Shown: in pieces, positions 1 to 12,748 of the stretch | Layout: each line of letters begins with the position of its first letter | How positions within the stretch are numbered: the stretch's first letter is position 1 | Position numbers and translations under genes: made by a program | The notes under the pieces: model-generated | The model's database searches: none | What the model saw: the letters and a program-made list of their open reading frames with translations, nothing else | Told to the model about the DNA's origin: nothing | NCBI GenBank assembly: GCA_036250195.1 | Contig: JAVHZZ010000010.1 | Location: 107,870,278-107,934,277, forward strand | DNA from: Mixophyes australis | Taxonomy: Eukaryota; Chordata; Amphibia; Anura; Limnodynastidae | Direction of reading: 5' to 3' | DNA length: 64,000 bases

Positions 1-153
1 TCCTTCCAGCTGTCACCCTTCCTCTCTGTCTCTCTCTCTCCCCCCTTCCAGCTGTCACCCTTCCCCTCTGTCTCTCTCTCTCCCTCTCTCTCTCTCCCTC
101 CTTCCAGCTGTCACTCTTCCCCTCTGTCTCTCTCTCCCTTTCTAGCTATCTTC

Positions 154-193
<40 letters not shown>

Positions 194-380
194 CTTCCAG
201 CTGTCACCCTTCCCCTCTGTATCTCTCTCTCTCTCTCTCTCCCCCCTTCCAGCTGTCACCCTTCCCCTCTGTCTCTCTCTCCCTTTCTAGCTATCTCCTT
301 CCTCTCTCTCTCTCTCTCTCCCCCCTTCCAGCTGTCACCCTTCCCCTCTGTCTCTCTCTCCCCTTCTAGCTGTCTCCTTC

Positions 381-411
<31 letters not shown>

Positions 412-588
412 CTTCTAGCTGTCACACTTCCCTGCTGTCTCTCTCTCTCTCCCCCCTTCCAGTTGTCACCCTTCCCCTCTCTCTCTCTCTCTCTGTCCTT
501 CCAGCTGTCACCCTTCCCCTCTCTCTCTCTCCCCCCTTCCAGCTGTCACCCTTCCCCTCTGTCTCTCTCTCCCCTTCTAGCTGTCTCC

Positions 589-626
<38 letters not shown>

Positions 627-681
627 CCCTTCCAGCTGTCACCCTTCCCCTCTGTCTCTCTCTCCCCTTCTAGCTGTCTCC

Positions 682-719
<38 letters not shown>

Positions 720-880
720 TCTAGCTGTCACCCTTCCCCGCTGTCTCTCTCTCTCTCTCTCTCCCCCCTTCTATCTGTCACCCTTCCCCTCTGTCTCTCT
801 CTCCCCTTCCAGCTGTCACCCTTCCCCGCTGTCTCTCTCTCCTCCACCGTCTGTCTCTCCCTCCTCTGGACAGTTGAGCG
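1..880. repeat. CT-rich minisatellite/microsatellite array
   Basis: Runs of CTCTCT alternate with a recurring block that begins TTCCAGCTGTCACCCTTCCC and is followed by CTCTGTCTCT. About twenty irregular units are seen, and the array continues off the left edge of the window. The long open frames across it (serine/leucine/proline-rich on the plus strand) follow from the low-complexity composition and are not treated as a gene. Confidence 0.95.
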
Positions 881-2350
881 CTGTCCTCTCCCGCAGTCCT
901 GATCTATGTCTGGTCTATGGAGCCGGCTGTGATAAGATGAATGAGGCTGAGTGAGGTCGGGGAATCCCTCAGTGGTCCATACAAGGCTGGCAGGGGGGAT
1001 GTAGGTCAGTTCCATTGTTTGCATGTTCCCTGGATACACCTCAGTAGATGCTGGAGATCAGTGACAGAGGGAGGAGGGTGCACATTGGCAGCAGCCCCCC
1101 AGGTGTCTCAGGTGAGGGCAGGTGAGGGTGTGTTTGCTCCGTGTACTCAGCACTTGGGATGTTGCTATTTCTCCTGCCTACAATAGACTATTATTAAGTT
1201 TCTCTAAGTAAAGTTCTTGTTGGTTTAAAAATATTCCCTGTACGGTCACAAGACGCTGATTCATTACTGAGCCGACCTGAGGGCAGGATCCACGTGCACT
1301 GGAAACACAACAAATATTATGCAGATGGCAACTACCAGGCAAATGTTACTGGGTCGTCTGCCATTAGAGGGGACCCTCCCCCCGTCTCCCGGTGACCCCA
1401 ACCCTCCAACTCCGCTTGTACATACTCCCGGTCTTAGAGATAACTTGTTTATAGAAAATAAATGTAACGATTATTTTAAAAAATAACAATTTTGCTTAAT
1501 TAGGTTCTTAAGAGAATTACTGATCCTACTTATATAGTCTCTGATCTTGGGGGAACTGTCAGACCAAGCATTAAGGGTGGACAGTAGATAGCAGTATAAT
1601 CATTTTCATTATGTAATCATTAATATGATACTTAAATGCAGATGATTCCACTGAAATTATTACTCGCATGTTCCCCTGAGGGAGTAAGATTATCCGGTAG
1701 GGGGGAGATAACGTTTTAGAGTGGTGTTCAGATTGGTATAGAGTTGGCTGGGCAAAGTGTTGTGGGGAAGAGAGAGTGCAGGTGATTAGGAATAACTAGT
1801 TATTTTGAAGATAAAGTTGTCGGATGGTTGAGGAGTAATACAGAGGAGGGGTAGAATATAGAGTTATATGGAGGTGGGTGTTGCAGGTGACAACACTGTC
1901 TATAAGAACCGGCAGCCTAACTAATCCTTATTTGGTAAGTTTTGCTTTCTAATTAGCAGATCCCTTGCTCATTCAATTAAGATGCATCAATAAACAGGAA
2001 ATGCCAAAGTATTCCCTTAGTCATCCCCAATGGGTCAGCCTCTGTATTATGACATACAGTGCAACTCTCCATATAAGGACTCCGCCTTATTGGAAGCTCC
2101 GCATTCATTATTACTCTGCAAACTCCAGTGACAGCAGCAGAGTGAGAGGAACCACGTCTGTCACGTCCAGCACAGAGTATACCGTGCAAGGCGGCGCCCA
2201 TATAGCAGGTGGCGGCCACAATACCTGGCTGAGTGATCACTGACATTATATTTTCCAGAACGTTTGCACACACACGTGTCTAATAGTGTGAATACAAACA
2301 CCCCCTCCTATAATCTCAAGCACTCCCTCCTGCACCCTCTTAGCATTAAT
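881..2350. other. Unannotated intergenic sequence
   Basis: Ordinary complexity. No splice-bounded coding exon, RNA gene or clear mobile element is recognised. Short frames at 941-1186 and 1965-2243 have no protein-like features. The stretch separates the CT-rich array from the 78-bp minisatellite. Confidence 0.5.
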
Positions 2351-5300
2351 ATTACCTGCCCCCTACTCTAATCTCACCTGCATTCTCCTCTCCAGCCCTC
2401 CTATCTCACCTGTACCCTTAACTTTCATATTACCTGCCCCCTCCTCTAATCTCACCTGCATTCTCCTCTCCAGCCCTCCTATCTCACCTGTACCCTTAAC
2501 TTTCATATTACCTGTCCCCTCCTCTAATCTCACCTGCATTCTCCTCTCCAGCCCTCCTATCTCACCTGTACCCTTAGCTTTCATATTACCTGCCCCCTCC
2601 TCTAATCTCACCTGCATTCTCCTCTGCAGTCATCCTACCTCACATGTACCCTTAGCTTTCATATTACCGGCCCCCTCCTCTAATCTCACCTGCATTCTCC
2701 TCTCCAGCCCTCCTATCTCACCTGTACCCTTAACTTTCATATTACCTGCCCCCTCCTCTAATCTCACCTGCATTCTCCTCTCCAGCCCTCCTATCTCACC
2801 TGTACCCTTAACTTTCATATTACCTGTCCCCTCCTCTAATCTCACCTGCATTCTCCTCTCCATCCCTCCTATCTCACCTGTACCCTTAGCTTTCATATTA
2901 CCTGCCCCCTCCTCTAATCTCACCTGCATTCTCCTCTCCAGCCCTCCTATCTCACCTGTACCCTTAACTTTCATATTACCTGTCCCCTCCTCTAATGTCA
3001 CCTGCATTCTCCTCTCCAGCCCTCCTATCTCACCTGTACCCTTAACTTTCATATTACCTGTCCCCTCCTCTAATCTCACCTGCATTCTCCTCTCCATCCC
3101 TCCTATCTCACCTGTACCCTTAGCTTTCATATTACCTGCCCCCTCCTCTAATCTCACCTGCATTCTCCTCTGCAGTCATCCTACCTCACCTGTACCCTTA
3201 GCTTTCATATTACCGGCCCCCTCCTCTAATCTCACCTGCATTCTCCTCTCCAGCCCTCCTATCTCACCTGTACCCTTAACTTTCATATTACCTGCCCCCT
3301 CCTCTAATCTCACCTGCATTCTCCTCTCCAGCCCTCCTATCTCACCTGTACCCTTAGCTTTCATATTACCTGCCCCCTCCTCTAATCTCACCTGCATTCT
3401 CCTCTCCAGCCCTCCTATCTCACCTGTACCCTTAGCTTTCATATTACCTGCCCCCTCCTCTAATGTCACCTGCATTCTCCTCTGCAGTCATCCTACCTCA
3501 CCTGTACCCTTAGCTTTCATATTACCTGCCCCCTCCTCTAATGTCACCTGCATTCTCCTCTCCAGCCCTCCTATCTCACCTGTACCCTTAGCTTTCATAT
3601 TACCTGCCCCCTCCTCTAATGTCACCTGCATTCTCCTCTGCAGTCATCCTACCTCACCTGTACCCTTAACTTTCATATTACCTGTCCCCTCCTCTAAACT
3701 CACCTGCATTCTCCTTTCCAGCACTCATAGCTCACCTGTACCCTTAGCTTTCATATTACCTGCCCCCTCCTCTAATGTCACCTGCATTCTCCTTTCCAGC
3801 CCTCCTATCTCACCTGTACCCTTAGCTTTCATATTACCTGCCCCCTCCTCTAATGTCACCTGCATTCTCCTCTCCAGCCCTCCTATCTCACCTGTACCCT
3901 TAGCTTTCATATTACCTGCCCCCTCCTCTAATGTCACCTGCATTCTCCTCTCCAGCCCTCCTATCTCACCTGTACCCTTAGCTTTCATATTACCTGCCCC
4001 CTCCTCTAATCTCACCTGCATTCTCCTCTCCAGCCCTCCTATCTCACCTGTACCCTTAGCTTTCATATTACCTGCCCCCTCCTCTAATGTCACCTGCATT
4101 CTCCTCTCCAGCCCTCCTATCTCACCTGTACCCTTAGCTTTCATATTACCTGCCCCCTCCTCTAATCTCACCTGCATTCTCCTCTCCAGCCCTCCTATCT
4201 CACCTGTACCCTTAGCTTTCATATTACCTGCCCCCTCCTCTAATGTCACCTGCATTCTCCTCTCCAGCCCTCCTATCTCACCTGTACCCTTAGCTTTCAT
4301 ATTACCTGCCCCCTCCTCTAATGTCACCTGCATTCTCCTCTCCAGCCCTCCTATCTCACCTGTACCCTTAGCTTTCATATTACCTGCCCCCTCCTCTAAT
4401 CTCACCTGCATTCTCCTCTCCAGCCCTCCTATCTCACCTGTACCCTTAGCTTTCATATTACCTGTCCCCTTCTCTAATCTCACCTGCATTCTCCTCTGCA
4501 GCCCTCCTATCTCACCTGTACCCTTAGCTTTCATATTACCTGCCCCCTCCTCTAATGTCACCTGCATTCTCCTCTCCAGCCCTCCTATCTCACCTGTACC
4601 CTTAGCTTTCATATTACCTGCCCCCTCCTCTAATCTCACCTGCATTCTCCTCTCCAGCCCTCCTATCTCACCTGTACCCTTAGCTCTTAGCTTTCATATT
4701 ACCTGTCCCCTCCTCTAATCTCACCTGCATTCTCCTCTGCAGCCCTCCTATCTCACCTGTACCCTTAGCTTTCATATTACCTGCCCCCTCCTCTAATGTC
4801 ACCTGCATTCTCCTCTCCAGCCCTCCTATCTCACCTGTACCCTTAGCTTTCATATTACCTGCCCCCTCCTCTAATGTCACCTGCATTCTCCTCTCCAGCC
4901 CTCCTATCTCACCTGTACCCTTAGCTTTCATATTACCTGCCCCCTCCTCTAATCTCACCTGCATTCTCCTCTCCAGCCCTCCTATCTCACCTGTACCCTT
5001 AGCTTTCATATTACCTGCCCCCTCCTCTAATGTCACCTGCATTCTCCTCTCCAGCCCTCCTATCTCACCTGTACCCTTAGCTTTCATATTACCTGCCCCC
5101 TCCTCTAATCTCACCTGCATTCTCCTCTCCAGCCCTCCTATCTCACCTGTACCCTTAGCTTTCATATTACCTGTCCCCTCCTCTAATCTCACTTGCATTC
5201 TCCTCTGCAGCCCTCCTATCTCACCTGTACCCTTAGCTTTCATATTACCTGCCCCCTCCTCTAATGTCACCTGCATTCTCCTCTCCAGCCCTCCTATCTC

Positions 5301-6036
5301 ACCTGTACCCTTAGCTTTCATATTACCTGCCCCCTCCTCTAATGTCACCTGCATTCTCCTCTCCAGCCCTCCTATCTCACCTGTACCCTTAACTTTCATA
5401 TTACCTGTCCCCTCCTCTAATGTCACCTGCATTCTCCTCTCCAGCCCTCCTATCTCACCTGTACCCTTAACTTTCATATTACCTGCCCCCTCCTCTAATG
5501 TCACCTGCATTCTCCTCTCCAGCCCTCCTATCTCACCTGTACCCTTAGCTTTCATATTACCTGCCCCCTCCTCTAATCTCACCTGCATTCTCCTCTCCAG
5601 CCCTCCTATCTCACCTGTACCCTTAGCTTTCATATTACCTGTCCCCTCCTCTAATCTCACCTGCATTCTCCTCTCCAGCCCTCCTATCTCACCTGTACCC
5701 TTAACTTTCATATTACCTGTCCCCTCCTCTAATCTCACCTGCATTCTCCTCTCCAGCCCTCCTATCTCACCTGTACCCTTAGCTTTCATATTACCTGCCC
5801 CCTCCTCTAATCTCACCTGCATTCTCCTCTCCAGCCTCCTATCTCACCTGTACCCTTAACTTTCATATTACCTGTCCCCTCCTCTAAACTCACCTGCATT
5901 CTCCTCTCCAGCCCTCCTATCTCACCTGTACCCTTAGCTTTCATATTACCTGCCCCCTCCTCTAATCTCACCTGCATTCTCCTCTCCAGCCCTCCTATCT
6001 CACCTGTACCCTTAGCTTTCATATTACCTACACACA
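2351..6036. repeat. 78-bp minisatellite, about 47 units
   Basis: A 78-bp unit containing CACCTGCATTCTCCTC and CTTTCATATTACCTG is repeated head to tail; for example CACCTGCA recurs at 2375 and 2453, exactly 78 bp apart. Units differ at a few recurring positions (CTCACC/GTCACC, TTAGCT/TTAACT, CCTGCC/CCTGTC). A small insertion near 4680 and a one-base deletion near 5835 break the phase. Because 78 is a multiple of three, the minus strand stays open for long stretches as a 26-residue repeat beginning MQVRLEEGAGNMKAKGTGE. There is no promoter, splice context or unique flanking coding sequence, so the frames are taken to be non-coding. Confidence 0.96.
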
Positions 6037-8422
6037 CCCACTTCTATATTCTATAGTTGTCTTCAGGGCGTGATAACCACTCATACATCATGAATGAGAG
6101 AATATCATGTAGAGAGTCTGAGTCAGAAACCACAAGAATTAACCAGAAATGTGAAGAATTGCCCAATAGCACTTACAGGTCTGCAGTGATATCACTAAGT
6201 GAAAATGATGTCATTTTTGTGTGTCTATGTTCAAATATAAATTGATTGATGTATGTTGTTGGAAACAAAATAACACATAGGTAAAAAAAAAATGTTTTTT
6301 ACTAAATTGTTTTACTGAAAGCTTCTGTAGTCATCTCTCTCCCCACCCAATTGCTTGTCACTTCCCGCTGTTATAAAACAGTCATTATCTATATTATCAC
6401 AAATTAACTTTTGGTGTTGTCTATAGCTTCTGGAGCCTGCTATAGCCCCTTCTATTCAAGCAGACCTATTTTTTCCCCCAAGTTAGTTTTTAACTATTTT
6501 TGCAATCGGTTGTTTTTGGGAGGGGGGGGGGGGGGTGAGGTAGTGGAATGTAGACTTAGAGGGGTGGAATAAGAGGCATGGTATTAATATAGTGTAGACT
6601 TCTCTTTACCTTCTGTTCCTTATTATCGTATGGTACTTGTTTATTTCACAATCCCCTCAATGTACAATACTGAGTAACATGTTGACGCCTTGTAAATAAA
6701 TAATAATTATAGCGGTCCTATAATATTGGCAGCACTGATGTACTTTGTAGCATTATATGAAGGCAGGAACACAGTCAGGTATACTGAAGTCAGACACGGG
6801 CAGTGTACAAGAGATTACACAGCTACGTAACTTTTATTATACCAATAAAAATAGAAACAACTTGCAAGGTGTCAATGACTTCTGTAAAGGAAATGATAGA
6901 TAGCTGAGATAGAGGCAGAGCTGTGATGTGCAGTATATATTGCTACACAGACACCAGGTGAGATCAGGTCTTACATTGGATGAACCTGGAACTGAGCTGG
7001 GGATCTGATTATATTACATTATTACAGGTGAGAGAGGTCATAATCCATGTAAGGGTTCAAAGCGATTCCTGTAATAAAAATCAGGGACTTTTTTTAGTTC
7101 AGTTATTTTTTTTCTCACCAGCTTCCTGCAAATGATAAAATAAATGAATTACTTCTGTGAATTGCAGTTAATTGTTTGTTGGGGAATACAGCCGTTTAAA
7201 TGTATCTCCCAAAGTGAACATCGTGACACAGGAGACCACTCCCCAAATCCACTCAGGATATAATCTTGGCTATTTATTTATTTGTTTGTACAATGTTTTG
7301 CTGGGAAGAAATGCATTGAGAGTGTTATGATAACTGGGCACTTGCAATGAAAGAAAAGGAGTCAGTAAGTGAAGGACATAAATGTTTTATTGTAACACAA
7401 ACACTCAGTTGCAAACAAATAATGGAACCTTGAGGTTGAAGATAGAACACGGCAAAAACAAACATAATCCCGGAATAGCAGGATATAAATACAACACAGT
7501 CCAGGTATTGCAGGATATAAATAAAATACATTCCAAGTGTGGCTGGATAGGTACGGTCTATGGAACATATGCTGGATAGCAGGTAAATGCAGTCAATGCA
7601 GATGATTGAAGGACACAGGCAATTACTGAGAACTAGACGTTGGAAGAATGCAGTAAATTAAGATAAGAACTGAGATAAGAATGGTGGTAGCAGGTAGAGC
7701 CAAGGATACACAGGAGCAAATCCTGGTAAGCAGACTGTCCAAAGCACAGGATATGGACTACAACAGTCAATGACCAGCAAGGTGCAAGGTCAGGTATAAT
7801 TGTGGTGTTTGGATTGGCTGACATCCATGTAAATACACCAGTTAGCTATGGTTGTAATGTCTGTAGAGAATGCAGGAGAAACGCGTCAAGTGCCAGACTG
7901 CAGAGAAACACATTTTATTAATGTCTGTATTTCATCTGTGATTTTCATTCATTCATTGATATTGATCACTGTCAGCAGGTGATATAGAAACTATTATCTC
8001 TTGGGGTGGAATGACAATAACTGCTCATTAAACTGCAGTTTGTTTTGCTATAATTAGGGCTTGCACATATGCCCTGGGTGCCCTAAGCCCCTCTCCTATA
8101 GGCACCGCCTTGGGGGCAGGGAGGTAACTTCTCCTCTTGGGAGTGTGGCGCCAGGTTGTGACATCATAGCTCAGCGCCACTCTCCCAGCCCATTACCAAC
8201 ATGGAGGAGCAGTAGTCAGCAGCTTCAAAAGTAAGAAGGTGCTGACTGCCAAACGTCTATGTAAATGGCCAGCGCATGGTGATTGGGTGCTGTTGTGAAA
8301 AAAAAGAGGAATGAATGTCGTTCACTCATAGTTTTAGGCTCCCCCTAAACCCTGACCTCATAGGCGACCACCTTGATTTGCCTAGTGGCTATCATCTATG
8401 CGTCCCAGCCTGAGACTCCGAT
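6037..8422. other. Intergenic stretch with weak repeat remnants
   Basis: No gene is recognised. It includes a poly-G run near 6520-6534. A segment at about 7440-7540 has a duplicated motif (CAGGATATAAATA) that suggests an old dispersed repeat. A C/G-rich segment at about 8050-8400 also looks repeat-derived. I could not assign a family to any of these. Confidence 0.4.
8415..8422 (+). repeat. Target-site duplication, left copy
   Basis: ACTCCGAT immediately precedes CAGGGCCGGCG. The matching right copy ACTCTGAT is at 10176-10183, with one mismatch in eight. An 8-bp duplication is the hAT signature. Confidence 0.7.
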
Positions 8423-10175
8423 CAGGGCCGGCGGAACGCGGTAAGTGGGGTAAGCAATGCAAGGGGGCACCAAGCCTGAGAGTCGCTCCCCTCCGCCAAC
8501 CATCCCCCCTTGTCCACCAGCCGACCAAGTGGAAAACAAATACTTACAATACGCAATACATGCGTCAGCTCAATCATTACCCCTCCCTGTTCCCTTCTCA
8601 TTGACTGTCGGGTGTGACGTCATCACATCCGACATTTTCAGTGAGGGGCAGCGCATGGAGGAGCCAGAGCTTAAGCTTGAAGAAAGAAAACAGAAGAAAG
8701 AAGGCAACTAAAAGGTAAGTAAAGAAATGTGATAAAGGCACAGTGTAATAAAAGGGAAACTGATGAAGGGAAAACTGTGATGAAAGAGCAAAAGCATAAT
8801 TGATGGCACCATGTGATGATGAAGGGGCATAGTGTCATTGAGGAGGGGGCACAGTGTGATGGAGGAGGGGACGCAGTGTGATGGTGAAGGGGCATAGTGT
8901 GATGAAGGAGGGGGCACAGTGTGATGGTGAGGGGGCACAGAGTGATGAAGGAGGGGCACAGTGAGATGATGAAGGGGCACAGTGTTATGATGAAGAGGCA
9001 CAGTGGTATAATGAATGGGCACAATGTGATGGTGAAGGGCACAGTGTGATCATGAAGGGGCAGAGTGTGAAGGAGGAGGGGGCACAGTGTGATGAAAGAG
9101 AGGGCACAGTGTGATGATGAAGGGACAAAAATATAATGATGCAGGGGATGTGTTATAGTGAAGGGGCATAGTGTGATGGTGATGCGCACAGTGTGATGAA
9201 GGAAGGGGCACAGTGTGATGGAGGAGGGGACACAGAGTGATGAAGGGGCACAGTGTGATGATGAATATAATGAATGGGCACAATATGATGGTGAAGGGCA
9301 CAGTTTGATGATGAAGGGGCACAGTGTTATAATGAATGGGCACAATATGATGGTGAAGGGCACAGTGTGATGATAAAGGGGCACAGTGTTATAATGAATG
9401 GGCACAATGTGATGGTGAAGGGCACAGTGTGATGATAAAGGGGCAGAGTGTGAAGGAGGAGGGGACACAGAGTGATGAAGGGGCACATTGTGATGATGAA
9501 TATAATGAATGGGCACAATATGATGGTGAAGGGCACAGTGTGATGATAAAGGGGCACAGTGTTATAATGAATGGGCACAATATTATGGTGAAGGGCACAG
9601 TGTGATTATAAAGGGGCAGAGTGTGAAGGAGGAGGGGGCACAGTGTGATGAAGGGGCACAGTGTGATGGAGCGGGCACAGTGTGATGATGAAGGGACAAA
9701 AATATAATGATGCAGGGGCACAGTGTTATAGTGAAGGTGCATAGTGTGATGGTGATGCGCACAGTGTGATGAAGGAAGGGGCACAGTGTGATAGAGGAGG
9801 GGACACAGAGTGATGAAGGAGGGGCAGAAGTGTGATGATGAAGGGGCACAGTGTGATGGAGGAAGGGCAAAAGTGTGATGAAGAAGGGGCATTTTTTTCT
9901 CTTCTATACTTCTCACCAAACTAATTTGCCAAAAATATAATATTTTATTACAAATAAAACATATTCTTCATTTATATTATTCATATAACATTACATGTTT
10001 GCTGTCTAGTGTATTTATTTGTATTACTCTTTTTTTATTAAAGACTATTACATGATTTGTATTAACAGAAGAAGAGCATTATTGAAAGAACAAATAATTT
10101 ATAAAAGAGATGGGCACAACTGTATTTTTTGCAGGTGACAGGGGGGAGGGGGCAGAAATGCTAGCGCCAGCCCTC
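8423..10175. mobile_element. hAT-like non-autonomous element with internal minisatellite
   Basis: The left end is CAGGGCCGGCG and the right end, reverse complemented, is GAGGGCTGGCG. An 8-bp duplication with one mismatch flanks the pair, as expected of hAT superfamily elements. The 1,753-bp interior encodes no transposase. A 29-bp near-palindrome at 8606-8634 has 12-bp arms around a CGTCA centre and creates TGACGTCA at 8615-8622. About 1.1 kb of the interior (8798-9890) is a degenerate minisatellite, so the element was probably about 0.6 kb before it expanded. No autonomous partner is seen in the window. Confidence 0.72.
8798..9890. repeat. Degenerate GATGAAGGGGCACAGTGT minisatellite
   Basis: Irregular units of about 15-30 bp are built on GATGAAGGGGCACAGTGTGA with GTTATAATGAATGGGCACAA variants. 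There is higher-order repetition: blocks near 9240-9340 and 9480-9600 are nearly the same. Long histidine/proline/serine-rich minus-strand frames cross it and are compositional artefacts. The array lies wholly inside the hAT-like element. Confidence 0.92.
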
Positions 10176-10183
10176 ACTCTGAT
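10176..10183 (+). repeat. Target-site duplication, right copy
   Basis: ACTCTGAT follows the GCCAGCCCTC right terminus of the hAT-like element and matches ACTCCGAT at its left edge with one mismatch. Confidence 0.7.
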
Positions 10184-10515
10184 CATCTGTGTCTGAACAG
10201 AGGAACTTATTACCCATTAGATGGGGCACAGAGTGTGGGACGCATGGCCCCTAAATAATAATGGGCACACTTCTCTTCTTCCGCTGTCACTAAGTCCAGA
10301 GTTCTCACACATCCGTAACTCTAGATGGGATAGATCTGAATATCATTGGTTAATCGCAATAATCACATGTGTCAGCTACAGACACCAGGTTACTGAGTTG
10401 TATCGTCCAGGAACATTGTTGCCATCTTTACTGTTTTATTCATTCAAGTATTTGAAATAAATCTCCACTGAGATAGTGAGACAGCAATGTATGAATTAAG
10501 TGAAGTGTGTGTGTG

Positions 10516-10563
<48 letters not shown>

Positions 10564-11349
10564 TGTTTAAATGATATATGTCATATGGAATTGTTGTTAA
10601 TCTATTTGAGACTGATGTCTAATTCATTTCTTGCCATCTGCAAATATATTTATTTACATATTAGGAACATAAAAAAAATGTGATCATTTGTTAAATAATT
10701 ATGTTATATGGAGTAAACATTTGCCTTTATGAAGATACACATTTATAACATCTTGGATGTATTGTACATCTATTTAGGATGGGAGAATAGATACTTTTTA
10801 TGGTGGCTAAGGATAGATCCAAGCTTTATTTTATATTATTATTTTGTAACACTGTAAGTCTTTGGATGGATTGACCAGGGATCCCTCACTGTAGCTGCAA
10901 GGTCTCATCTCTCAGTCACCTTGCTTTTGTGAACAATATTTATTAATTGCACCTAACGGGTTGTTTTTCTCGTGTATTCATTAATTTTGAAAAGGCCAAG
11001 TGCTCATTTTAGAATACAAGCTTTCAGTAGGGATCTCACTCCCTATGAATCTTCTTGTACTGCGTATTACACAGTGTGTATTGTATTGTGTCTGGTGTAG
11101 TTTTAGTTTCACACTGCTCGGCAGTACAGAAACAGCTGCTAAATAGAGTGATGGTTATCAGGGGATTTGAAACTGCTGTATTGGAGAATTCCTCACTGAT
11201 TAAAACACATAAATGTTATGCCAAGTCTCAGAGATCCACGATTTGCACCTTTTCCCATAATAATCTGCCCACTAGGGGCAACGTTCCATTGAATGCTATG
11301 GCTGGCTCTGGAGCATTGGAATTTGCCTGTTAAGGGATCGTCTTCGTCA
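10184..11349. other. AT-rich intergenic sequence with (TA)n
   Basis: A TG/TA dinucleotide run occupies about 10506-10562. The remainder is AT-rich sequence of ordinary complexity with no recognisable gene or element. Confidence 0.5.
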
Positions 11350-11640
11350 CCATTTATTTAGCGCCAACCAATTCTGCAGCGCTGTACAGAGAATATTAGT
11401 GATTCACATCAGTCTTTGCACCATCGGAGCTTACAGTCTAAATGCCCTAACACACACACAGACAAGGGTTAGTTTTTGTAAGAAGCCACTTAACCTGTTA
11501 GTATGTTTTTGCAGTGTGGGAGGAAACCCACGCAAACACGGGAGAACATACAAACTCCACACAGATAAGGCCATGGTCGGGAATCGAACGCAGGACCCCA
11601 GCGCCGTGAGGCAGAAGTGCTAACCACTGAGCCACCGGAT
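11350..11640 (-). mobile_element. tRNA-derived SINE (V-SINE-like), near full length
   Basis: On the minus strand the copy begins with the tRNA-like head (GTGGTTAGCACTTCTGCCTC). It continues through a conserved middle that includes GGAGTTTGTATGTTCTCCCG and ends with a CGCTATATAAATAAATG-like tail. The wording of the middle matches, from memory, the central domain of vertebrate V-SINEs such as zebrafish DANA. This copy is diverged. It is one of six copies in the window. Confidence 0.75.
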
Positions 11641-12740
11641 GCAAAAATACAGCCATATAGGATTTACTGTTCTGGATAACTTATGGGCATATACTTTACT
11701 GAACGCAGTACAATGAAACAAAAGTGAAAGTTGTGAATAGAAGATTACTATGTAAACAATGAAGAAAGCTGTGGAACAAATGAAGGTGTTTCCCAGCACA
11801 ACAAGGAACATGGATTAGTAAATGGCAGGTCTTCAGGCTATGGTATTGTTCAGTCAGTCACACAGACAATAGGCAGAGTGAATAGTGACGTGTAGCATTC
11901 ATGCCGTTCATTCCTGTCGCTGGCTGTGATGTCCTTCTGCAGCTGCTGCATGGAATCTAGAATACAACAATGTTCTCTCCATATTGTCACAGTAACTATC
12001 CGGGATTGTCCTGGAAGGAAAACGTCAACGTTACGGCTACACATGTGAGTCACTACTGATAGTTCTTCTAAAGTGGACACAAGGTGTATATGTAATTATA
12101 TACTTAGAGTTAGACTAAGGTCCAATTTTCAAGTGCAATATCCTGCTTTGTGTCACATGCAATGCAACAATGTTTCATTTAGAATAGATGGATGTGAATA
12201 AATTCTTACAGCGCTCATTTCAACCGCAGCCCGGATTTCTTATAGAAATCACACACCAACGTCAAAGGAATAACATAGTACTATGTATATAAAATGCTTC
12301 ATATTTTCTCCTTTCTTTCTTTTTTTCCTTTTTCTTATCTCACATAAGAATAATCAGGTGGAATTATAAAAAAAATGTAACACATAATGTAGCACTCTAC
12401 AGTAGATAAATGCCTTTACAGTTATTAGTACAGTGCTTAAAACAAAACCAACAACAATCAACAAAAACAAGAAAATAAAAATGAGAACAAATAAATAAAA
12501 CCAGCGTCCAAAAGTCAAATATTGTGATAAATAACTGAAGGTTCATTCAGAAGACACTTCCAGTGAGTGTATTACCATAAGGGGATAGCACCATTGTGGG
12601 AATACAGAATTTTCTTTACTTGAAATTGTTGGATATTAACCACACAAGAGATGAATTTGGGAAAAATAAGAAGAAAGGAGAAAACAAAGAAAAAATAATT
12701 ATTATATATTATTATATATTTCTTTCCATAATACATATTA
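11641..12740. other. AT-rich intergenic sequence
   Basis: No coding exon or element is recognised. The sequence is AT-rich with homopolymer-rich patches near 12300 and 12420-12500. Confidence 0.45.
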
Positions 12741-12748
12741 CTAATGTT
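12741..12748 (+). repeat. 8-bp target-site duplication, left copy
   Basis: CTAATGTT stands directly before CAGGGCCCTC. An exact second copy lies at 13524-13531 after the terminal GGCCCTG, so a single 8-bp duplication encloses two element copies. Confidence 0.85.

Noticed and set aside
463..1039. Open frames over the CT-rich array
   Set aside because: Serine/leucine/proline or arginine/glutamate low-complexity translations are expected from CT repeats.
2351..6036. CRISPR-like array
   Set aside because: Units are contiguous with no variable spacers, and the genome is eukaryotic.
2363..6037. Series of long minus-strand frames with a 26-residue repeat (up to 380 codons)
   Set aside because: They coincide exactly with the 78-bp minisatellite, have no promoter or unique coding flanks, and are broken wherever an indel disturbs the phase.
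8671..9919. Histidine/proline/serine-rich minus-strand frames up to 281 codons
   Set aside because: They are translations of the GATGAAGGGGCACAGTGT minisatellite in overlapping frames.
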